5,506 nt of DNA. Origin: DATLWR01 sp035576205 (GTDB taxonomy: Bacteria; Pseudomonadota; Zetaproteobacteria; Mariprofundales; Mariprofundaceae). The translations under genes were made by a program, and so were the position numbers. Positions 1 to 5,062 of this stretch are shown here, one piece after another. The DNA is taken from contig DATLWR010000148.1 of assembly GCA_035576205.1 (NCBI GenBank), forward strand, positions 1 through 5,506. Direction: 5' to 3'. The notes below the pieces were generated by a model. The model had not been told where the DNA came from. It did no database searches and saw only the letters and a list, made by a program, of their open reading frames with translations. Position 1 is the stretch's first letter. Every line of letters begins with the position of its first letter.

Positions 1-1
1 G

Positions 2-1036
2 CTGATCGGGCCGCCGGTGATCCAGCTGATGGTATTCGGCTATGCCGCCAGCTTCGATCTCAATCACGTGCAGTATGCGATCTACAACGAGGACGGCGGC
101 ACGGCCTCGCGGGATCTCGCCGCCCGCTTTGCCGGCACGCCCGCCTTCGAACGGGTGGCGGTCGTCCGCCACGATGACGAGGTCCGGTCGCTGATCGATA
201 CCCAGGAGGTGCTGCTGGTGGTGCATATCGGCCAACAGTTCAGCCGCGATCTGGCACTGGGGCAGCCAGCACCCGTGCAGCTGATCGTCGACGGCCGCAA
301 CTCCAATACGGCGCTGATCGTGCTGGGCTATGCGCGCAATATCGTACAAGCCTTTAACGAGGCGCGGCTGCAGTCCACAGGTGCCGCCGGGCCGCCGGTA
401 CATGTCGAGGTGCGCGCCTGGTTCAATCCCAACCTGCAGAGTCGCTGGTTCCTGATCCCCGGTATCGCCGGGCTGATCACGCTGGTGGTGACGATGCTGG
501 TGATCGCACTCTCCGTAGCGCGCGAGCGCGAGCAGGGTACCTTCGACCAGCTGCTGGTGACGCCGCTCAGGCCGTTCGAGGTCCTGCTCGGCAAGGCGCT
601 GCCCGGCTTCATCATCGGCAGTCTCGAGGCCACGCTGATCATCGTCGTGGCGGTCTTCTGGTTCGATATCCCGCTGCTGGGCTCGCTCGTCACCCTCTAC
701 ACCGGCCTGGCGCTCTTCCTGCTGTCGGCGATCGGCATCGGCCTGATGATCTCCTCGCTCGCGGTGACCCAGCAACAGGGCTTTCTGGGCGCCTTCCTGT
801 TCGTGGTGCCGGCGGTGCTGCTCTCCGGCTTTGCCACCCCGATCGAGAACATGCCGGAAGCGGTACAGCTCATCACGCTGCTCGATCCGATGCGTTACCT
901 GATGATCATTCTGCGGGGAATATTCCTGGAGGGATCCAGCTTCGCGACGCTGGTGCCGCAGTTCTGGCCGCTGGTGTTGATAGGTGTGACGACGCTGTCG
1001 TTGGCGGCATGGCTCTTTCGCCACCGCATGTACTAG
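2..1036 (+). CDS. ABC-2 type transporter permease (YhhJ/YbhR/YbhS-like), 5' partial
   Basis: Membrane subunit of an ABC exporter that would work with a separate ATPase and often an HlyD-type periplasmic adaptor; the substrate cannot be told (relatives export drugs and other compounds). The reading frame is open to the left edge, and the first visible codons (LIGPPVIQLMVFGYA) match the end of the first membrane helix of the family, so roughly 30 N-terminal residues are missing. Counting from the GTG codon at 17: a periplasmic domain covers about 15-145, with the family signatures DGRNSN near 92 and WFNPNLQSRW near 135. Hydrophobic helices follow at about 147-167, 194-214, 223-247, 254-275 and 316-334. 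The cytoplasmic coupling segment REREQGTFDQLLVTPLRP lies near 170-187. The stop is TAG at 1034-1036. Partner genes should lie to the left, outside the window. The family is confident; the exact subfamily is inferred. Confidence 0.9.
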   Translation: MIGPPVIQLMVFGYAASFDLNHVQYAIYNEDGGTASRDLAARFAGTPAFERVAVVRHDDEVRSLIDTQEVLLVVHIGQQFSRDLALGQPAPVQLIVDGRNSNTALIVLGYARNIVQAFNEARLQSTGAAGPPVHVEVRAWFNPNLQSRWFLIPGIAGLITLVVTMLVIALSVAREREQGTFDQLLVTPLRPFEVLLGKALPGFIIGSLEATLIIVVAVFWFDIPLLGSLVTLYTGLALFLLSAIGIGLMISSLAVTQQQGFLGAFLFVVPAVLLSGFATPIENMPEAVQLITLLDPMRYLMIILRGIFLEGSSFATLVPQFWPLVLIGVTTLSLAAWLFRHRMY

Positions 1037-1050
1037 GGCCCGGACTGCGT

Positions 1051-1410
1051 TCAGACGGCGGCGGTGATCTTGTCGCGGAAGATGAAGAAGACGGCGCCGA
1101 GCAGGCAGAGGGCGGCCCACAGGTAGTCGAGCTTCAGCGGTTCTTTCATGTAGAAGAAGGCGAACGGCACGAAGACGCAGAGCGTGATGATCTCCTGCAT
1201 GATCTTCAGCTGGCCGAGGTTCAGCGCCTGGTAGCCGATGCGGTTGGCCGGCACCTGCAACAGGTATTCGAACAGCGCGATCGCCCAGCTGACCAGTACG
1301 GCGATGAGCCACGGTTTGGCATTGAGGTCTTTCAGGTGCGCATACCAGGCGAAGGTCATGAAGATGTTGCTCAAGAGCAGCAGCAAGGCAGAGACGGCGA
1401 TAGGATTCAT
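1051..1410 (-). CDS. DUF486 family small membrane protein
   Basis: A 119-residue integral membrane protein with four hydrophobic helices at about 4-22, 33-52, 70-88 and 95-111. It resembles the DUF486 family, which is small and related to the drug/metabolite transporter superfamily; no transport substrate is established that I know of. Family-like features are the LLLLLSNIFMTFAWYAHLK start, the FEYLLQVPANRIG segment (48-59) with a buried Glu48, LKIMQEIITL with Glu73, and the KEPLK loop at 89-93. The frame stays open for 14 codons upstream, but the ATG at 1408-1410 was chosen because the family begins there and because GAGGAG (1414-1419) precedes it, although the spacing of 3 bases is short. 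It lies 84 bases downstream of uvrC on the same strand, so co-transcription is possible. Its stop codon faces the permease stop across 14 bases with no terminator-like hairpin. Confidence 0.88.
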   Translation of the reverse strand: MNPIAVSALLLLLSNIFMTFAWYAHLKDLNAKPWLIAVLVSWAIALFEYLLQVPANRIGYQALNLGQLKIMQEIITLCVFVPFAFFYMKEPLKLDYLWAALCLLGAVFFIFRDKITAAV

Positions 1411-1413
1411 ATG

Positions 1414-1419
1414 CTCCTC
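1414..1419 (-). promoter_or_regulatory. Ribosome binding site for the DUF486 gene
   Basis: On the minus strand this reads GAGGAG, three bases before the ATG at 1408-1410. It supports that start over the longer open frame reaching to 1452, which has no such site and would add a non-hydrophobic N-terminus foreign to the family. Confidence 0.6.
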
Positions 1420-1494
1420 GAATAGCGGCCCCACGACGGAATTCCGCCGCACATTGCGCCGAAGTTCGCGGTTTGGGAAGAGGGCCCCCGTGCG

Positions 1495-3297
1495 CTATTT
1501 ATGCAGCGCCGTGAAGACCAGTTCGGCCAGTTTCTCCGAGATACCGGGCGCACCGGTCAGCTGCTCGCGGCTCGCTTGCTTGACGCCGTCGATGCCGCCG
1601 AAGTGTTTCAGCAGCGCCACACGCTTGGCCGGGCCGATGCCGGGAATGGTGTCGAGTACCGAGCTGAACATGCTGGCCTGTTTTCTTTTGCGCATGTACT
1701 GGCCGGCGAAGCGGTGAGCCTCGTCGCGTACGCGGGCGATCAGCAGCAGGGCGGGGGAATTGAGTCCCGGCTTCAGCGAGCCGTCGCGCCACGAAGGCCA
1801 TAGCGTCTCGTTGCCCACCTTGCGGCTCGTTCCCTTGGCCACACCGACGAGCTTCATCGCGGAGAGCCCGGCATCGGCCGCCGCCTGTTCCGCCACCGCC
1901 AGTTGCCCCTTGCCGCCGTCGATCAGCATGATGTCGGGCTCCGGCAGCGCCTCCTCGTTGATGGCGCGGAAGAAGCGGCTGAGCACCGCTTGCATGGCGG
2001 CGTAGTCGTCGCCGGCCGGTACGTCGTCGAGCTTGTAGCGGCGGTAGTGGTCCTTGTCGGGGCCGTCGTGGTTGGCGTAGACGATCGCCGCCACCGTCTG
2101 CTTGCCGCCCAGATGCGCGTTGTCCACCGCGGCGATGCATTGCGGCACGGTATCGAGCCCGAAAAGTTCTCCCAGCGCCTCGAAGGCGGGCTGCTGGCCG
2201 GTGACGGCGCGGCTCGCCAGCGACTGCTCGCCGGCATGCGCCACCTGTTTCAGCCAGTCGGCGCGGGCGCCGCGCCTGGGGCTGCGTACCTCGCACTTCG
2301 CCTTCGGGTGCAGCAGTTTCAGCAGCCGCTGCAACTCCTCGGCATCACTGGTGGCCGCCTCGACCAGCAGCTCGGCCGGCGGCAGTTCGCTCCGGTAACG
2401 CTCGATGCACCACGACTGCAGGATCTCCAGCGCCTCGGCATCGGTAGCCTGGTCGACGCGTACCGTGTGCGTGCCGAGATTGCGGCCGGATCTCCGCACG
2501 CCGATGCTGACCGCGACACCGCCCGGATGGCGGGCGATGGCCAGCGCGTCGGCCTCCGGAGGCAGATCCATGGTCTCGGTTCCGGCGATGATACTGCGTA
2601 GCGCCTTGATGCGGTCGCGGAACAGGGCGGCACGCTCGAAGGCGTGGCGCGCGGCCGCCTCCTGCATCTGCGTCTCCCACTGGCGGATCAGGCTCTGGTC
2701 CTGGCCGCGCAAAAAGGCGCGCGCCTCGTTCACCTGCGACGCATATTCGGCATCGGTTACCACCTGGCAGCAGGGAGCCGAGCAGCGGCCGATCTGATAC
2801 TGCATGCAGGGGCGGGAGCGGTTCTGGAATATCGCATCCTCGCAGTCGCGGATGCGGAATACCTTCTGCAGGATGTGCAGGGTGGCGTGCACCGCACCGG
2901 CATCGGGGAAAGGGCCGAAATACTCGCCGGGCCTGTCGCGGTTGCCACGGTAGAGGCGGAAGCGGGGGTAGGTCTCGTCGGTCAAGAGGATGTAGGGGTA
3001 GCTCTTCGAGTCCTTCAGCAGCACATTGTAGCGCGGCTTGAGCTGCTTGATGAGGTTGTGCTCCAGCACCAGCGCCTCGGCCTCGCTGGGAGTCACCGTC
3101 ACCTCGATGTCGCGCACCTGCACCGCCATCGCCTGCGTTCTCGGGGAGTCGGGCTGGCGCTGGAAATAGCTGGAGACGCGCTTGCGAAGATTGCGCGCCT
3201 TGCCGACGTACAGCACCTTCCGTTTTGCATCCAGCATACGGTAGACGCCCGGCTCGCGCGGCAGCTTGTTAAGTTCAATCGGTGCTTCGATCCACAT
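1495..3297 (-). CDS. uvrC: UvrABC system protein C, excinuclease subunit
   Basis: UvrC makes the two incisions, 3' then 5' of the lesion, in bacterial nucleotide excision repair after UvrA/UvrB load on damaged DNA; it acts in the cytoplasm. At 600 residues it is full length (E. coli about 610). The GIY-YIG nuclease domain (about 14-95) carries GVY 17-19, YVG 30-32, Arg40, Glu79 and Asn91. Cysteines 152, 164, 172 and 176 match the four proposed iron-sulfur ligands of E. coli UvrC, with an extra Cys177. The UVR domain that binds UvrB is at about 200-236. The RNase H-like nuclease domain has Asp392, Asp431, Asp460 (LIDGGKGQL) and His528 (RDEAHRFA), so both active sites look intact. The tandem helix-hairpin-helix DNA-binding region is at about 543-600. 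The ATG at 3295-3297 is the only good start: an in-frame TAG sits four codons upstream. No clear Shine-Dalgarno precedes it, which hints at weak translation. The gacA-type regulator and pgsA that flank uvrC in many gammaproteobacteria are absent. Confidence 0.98.
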   Translation of the reverse strand: MWIEAPIELNKLPREPGVYRMLDAKRKVLYVGKARNLRKRVSSYFQRQPDSPRTQAMAVQVRDIEVTVTPSEAEALVLEHNLIKQLKPRYNVLLKDSKSYPYILLTDETYPRFRLYRGNRDRPGEYFGPFPDAGAVHATLHILQKVFRIRDCEDAIFQNRSRPCMQYQIGRCSAPCCQVVTDAEYASQVNEARAFLRGQDQSLIRQWETQMQEAAARHAFERAALFRDRIKALRSIIAGTETMDLPPEADALAIARHPGGVAVSIGVRRSGRNLGTHTVRVDQATDAEALEILQSWCIERYRSELPPAELLVEAATSDAEELQRLLKLLHPKAKCEVRSPRRGARADWLKQVAHAGEQSLASRAVTGQQPAFEALGELFGLDTVPQCIAAVDNAHLGGKQTVAAIVYANHDGPDKDHYRRYKLDDVPAGDDYAAMQAVLSRFFRAINEEALPEPDIMLIDGGKGQLAVAEQAAADAGLSAMKLVGVAKGTSRKVGNETLWPSWRDGSLKPGLNSPALLLIARVRDEAHRFAGQYMRKRKQASMFSSVLDTIPGIGPAKRVALLKHFGGIDGVKQASREQLTGAPGISEKLAELVFTALHK

Positions 3298-3352
3298 GCG
3301 GTCAGCCTAAGTGGGCCACAGCCGCGGACAAGTATTGTCGGGAAGGTTCGCC

Positions 3353-3406
3353 ATGTTTGGCTGGCTGAAAGATATGGTCTACGCTCGCTGTGACAGGGAG
3401 CAGTGA
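3353..3406 (+). CDS. Possible 17-codon leader peptide ORF
   Basis: ATG at 3353-3355 opens a 17-codon frame, MFGWLKDMVYARCDREQ, ending in TGA at 3404-3406. A purine-rich GGAAGG (3341-3346) lies six bases before the ATG, a good position for a ribosome binding site. The stop codon overlaps the presumed ribosome binding site (3405-3411) of the next gene and ends seven bases before its ATG at 3414. That arrangement would allow translational coupling. The peptide resembles nothing I know, and a frame this short can easily arise by chance. Recurrence of this frame in related genomes would decide it. Confidence 0.2.
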   Translation: MFGWLKDMVYARCDREQ

Positions 3407-3411
3407 GGTGG
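3405..3411 (+). promoter_or_regulatory. Probable ribosome binding site deciding the start at 3414
   Basis: GAGGTGG lies just upstream of the ATG at 3414-3416, with only two bases between. It is imperfect and close, but it is better than anything before the GTG at 3390 or the ATG at 3441. Starting at 3414 also gives a normal signal peptide. Confidence 0.45.
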
Positions 3412-3413
3412 AG

Positions 3414-4631
3414 ATGTCAGCCAGGGCCAGCAATGTTCGAATGCGCTGTGCACGGATCATTTGGCCGATTCTGTTGGGTTGTACCGGATTGTACAGTTGG
3501 GTTCCGGCGAATTCTGCTCCGCTAACCGAATCTGTCCGGAGTACCGTCCTCTCCGGGACCGGGGTGTCCGGTTCGGGAGCCCGGGTTTTGCTCGTCGATG
3601 ATGATGAGTCCGACGACAACAATGCTCCGGGCGATACCCGGCTTTCGACATCGGACGTGTTTTACCGAACGATGTTGAAGGATGCCGGTTTGGACTACGA
3701 CATCGCCGTTGTCCCGCATTATGGGAACGGGCCCACGGCCGCTGAACTGCGCAAGTATCGCCTGGTGATCTGGTATACCGGTTCATGCTATGGCGGCAAT
3801 CCCGATAATACCGGGGTAACCAGCAAAACGGACGAGTCCAGCCTGCGCGATTATCTTGCCGGAGGAGGCGTGGTCATTCTGATCTCGCCCGGACTTCTGA
3901 ATAATGCCGAGGGAGCCACCGGCACCTGGGACAAGTCCGCGTCGAAGTTTGTGACCGATGTGATCGGTGCCAGGGGATCGAAAGCCTTCCTGTCGCGGTA
4001 CAGGGAGGGAAAAGTTACGGCCAACGATGGCCAAAGCTTCAGCATGCCAAATCTCCATGATCCCGAAACCCAGATCGGTGGCCTGAATCCGGCGGGGGCC
4101 AGCACTCTTTTTTGGTCTGAACTTTCCCTGGATGGCAAGAAAACCAAGTCGGTTTCGGTCGCAACATCCCATTCTGTCGGTGCAGGTCGCATGGTTTATG
4201 TCGGCTTTACATTCGAAAACATTGCGACGAACGCAGATGGCGCATTCGGGAAATTGTTGCAGGCAGCCGGTATATCAGCTCTTTCGGCCAAAGCAAATGC
4301 TACCCGGAGCCTGACTACGCCGGCTCTGTCACTGATCGGTGCGGGGCCGACATCGACGGTAACCGCTCCCGCCTTGTCGTTGATCGGGGCGGGGCCAGCC
4401 GCGGCTGTAACGGCACCGCAACTGACCCTGATCGGTGCAGGGCCGGCATCAGCGGTAACGGTCCCCGCCTTGTCGCTGATCGGAGCCGGGCCGACCGCGA
4501 CCGTGACTGCTCCGCGGCTGACGCTGATCGGGTCAGGGCCTGTACCGAAGGTAACGACGCCACCTCTGTCGCTTGTTGGCTCAGATGCGCTTCGAAAACC
4601 TATGATCCCGAAATCATTCGGAAACCAGTGA
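3414..4631 (+). CDS. Exported GATase1-like domain protein with C-terminal 16-residue repeats
   Basis: A 405-residue protein of unknown function. The N-terminus has a basic stretch (RMRCAR, 9-14) and a short hydrophobic core (about 15-30), with likely signal peptidase cleavage after PANS (34). LLGC at 20-23 is a weaker alternative lipoprotein site. A Gly/Ser/Thr-rich linker leads to a Rossmann-like domain at about 55-292. It begins RVLLVDDDE (57-65), continues GPTAAELRKYRLVIWYTG (106-123) and YLAGGGVVILISPG (147-160), and closes with GAGRMVYVGFTFENI. This pattern is seen in glutamine-amidotransferase-like domains of many secreted proteins, which usually lack enzyme activity. Cys125 would be the only cysteine left after cleavage at 34, and no Cys-His-Glu triad is evident. 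Residues 302-393 are a tandem repeat. The acidic run at 62-68 might bind a cation. I see no LPXTG, PEP-CTERM or other sorting tail. GC content is lower than in uvrC. The gene is probably transcribed with the one at 4676. Confidence 0.85.
   Translation: MSARASNVRMRCARIIWPILLGCTGLYSWVPANSAPLTESVRSTVLSGTGVSGSGARVLLVDDDESDDNNAPGDTRLSTSDVFYRTMLKDAGLDYDIAVVPHYGNGPTAAELRKYRLVIWYTGSCYGGNPDNTGVTSKTDESSLRDYLAGGGVVILISPGLLNNAEGATGTWDKSASKFVTDVIGARGSKAFLSRYREGKVTANDGQSFSMPNLHDPETQIGGLNPAGASTLFWSELSLDGKKTKSVSVATSHSVGAGRMVYVGFTFENIATNADGAFGKLLQAAGISALSAKANATRSLTTPALSLIGAGPTSTVTAPALSLIGAGPAAAVTAPQLTLIGAGPASAVTVPALSLIGAGPTATVTAPRLTLIGSGPVPKVTTPPLSLVGSDALRKPMIPKSFGNQ
4317..4592 (+). repeat. 48-bp tandem repeat encoding five full and one partial 16-residue units
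   Basis: Units start at 4317, 4365, 4413, 4461 and 4509; a degenerate sixth starts at 4557 and fades by 4592. The protein consensus is xPxL(S/T)LIGAGPxxxVT: P2, L4, L6, G8, V15 and T16 are constant in the full units, while 12-14 vary. Differences between units fall mostly in third codon positions and in the variable residues, so these are old repeats kept by selection on the protein rather than fresh DNA slippage. Alternating hydrophobic residues and the Gly-Pro turns suggest short beta strands, such as a beta-solenoid or a surface-binding stalk; this is inference. Confidence 0.95.
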
Positions 4632-4675
4632 AGACGTGTGATGTAAAATGCTGAAGGAAGGGTAGGAGGTTACAT
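4632..4675 (+). other. Intergenic gap inside the two-gene cassette
   Basis: These 44 bases are AT-richer than anything else nearby and hold only the strong ribosome binding site of the next gene. There is no hairpin with a T-run, so transcription probably continues from the repeat-protein gene into the small exported protein gene. Confidence 0.5.
4664..4670 (+). promoter_or_regulatory. Strong Shine-Dalgarno of the small exported protein gene
   Basis: AGGAGGT is a near-perfect complement to the 16S rRNA tail. AGGAGG ends six bases before the ATG at 4676. It fixes the start codon and predicts efficient translation, in contrast to the weak site of the gene upstream. Confidence 0.85.
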
Positions 4676-5062
4676 ATGAGTTTCAGGTCTGGCTTGATGA
4701 TTCGAGTGACGTGGATGGCCTTTGTTGTCATGGCACTGCCGGCGATGGCTCGCGCCAACGATGTGACATTTACCGTCCCGGTTCATATCGAGAATATTCA
4801 CAGCGACTGGGTCAAGGTGGCGGTGTACTGCGGTGAGCCACCGTACATGCATATCGTGCGCCTCGGGGAAATCGACGTCAGCAACAAGGCCGGTGGTTCG
4901 GTTGACCAGACTGTGACCGGAACCATCCCGATGGGCCCTGCGGTGACGCAATGGCAGTGCTACCTGACGGTTCAGCACCAGAACGAAGGGCCCATCAGTA
5001 CGCCGATCAATCAGAATGAATACAATTCGAGGAGCGTGGTCCATACCGAGGGGCAGTTCTAG
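4676..5062 (+). CDS. Small exported protein of unknown function
   Basis: A 128-residue protein with a clear Sec signal peptide: Arg4 and Arg10, a hydrophobic core at about 11-22, and an Ala-Arg-Ala site with cleavage after Ala27. The mature part is about 101 residues. It starts NDVTFTVPVHIENIHSDW and is rich in alternating hydrophobic and polar residues, which suggests a small all-beta domain. Two cysteines, Cys52 (VAVYCGEPP) and Cys95 (QWQCYLTV), could form a disulfide in the periplasm. No transmembrane helix remains after cleavage, and I do not recognise the family. It sits 44 bases after the repeat-protein gene on the same strand, and both products are exported, so they may act together. 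The stop TAG (5060-5062) overlaps the stop of the convergent glycosylase gene. It could be a periplasmic binding, inhibitor or surface protein; the sequence does not say which. Confidence 0.85.
   Translation: MSFRSGLMIRVTWMAFVVMALPAMARANDVTFTVPVHIENIHSDWVKVAVYCGEPPYMHIVRLGEIDVSNKAGGSVDQTVTGTIPMGPAVTQWQCYLTVQHQNEGPISTPINQNEYNSRSVVHTEGQF

Larger units (their letters stand above)
3298..3413. other. Divergent intergenic region between uvrC and the exported-protein cassette
   Basis: These 116 bases must hold the 5' signals for uvrC (leftward) and probably for the cassette (rightward). I could not find a convincing -35/-10 pair with 16-18 base spacing on either strand. It contains a possible 17-codon reading frame (3353-3406) and a small palindrome CTGTGACAG (3388-3396). 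The gap in CTGT-G-ACAG is far too short for a LexA box. Confidence 0.6.

Noticed and set aside
1437..1446. CGGAATTCCG perfect palindrome between uvrC and the DUF486 gene
   Set aside because: It has no loop, no T-run and no known operator match, and ten-base palindromes are expected by chance.
3335..3378. TTGTCG (3335-3340) and TATGGT (3373-3378) considered as a promoter for the cassette
   Set aside because: The spacing of about 32 bases is far outside the usual 16-18, and the other candidate (TTGGCT at 3357) is too close.
2644..3393. Long open frame on the + strand opposite uvrC (and similar long frames at 1009-1425, 1903-2601 and 1499-2296)
   Set aside because: These are by-products of high GC codon usage in the real genes. 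Their products are Arg/Ala/Gly-rich without domains, while the uvrC frame has full family conservation throughout.
3388..3396. CTGTGACAG palindrome upstream of the cassette, considered as a LexA/SOS box near uvrC
   Set aside because: LexA boxes of gammaproteobacteria need CTGT and ACAG separated by about eight bases; here there is one. It is a short chance palindrome.
3390..3413. GTG at 3390 as the start of the repeat protein
   Set aside because: It has no ribosome binding site in front and adds eight polar, acidic residues before the signal peptide; the ATG at 3414 is better supported.
4317..4592. Regular 48-bp repetition considered as a CRISPR array or intergenic tandem repeat
   Set aside because: The period is a multiple of three and stays in one reading frame. 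Conservation is at the protein level and there are no unique spacers between identical repeats.
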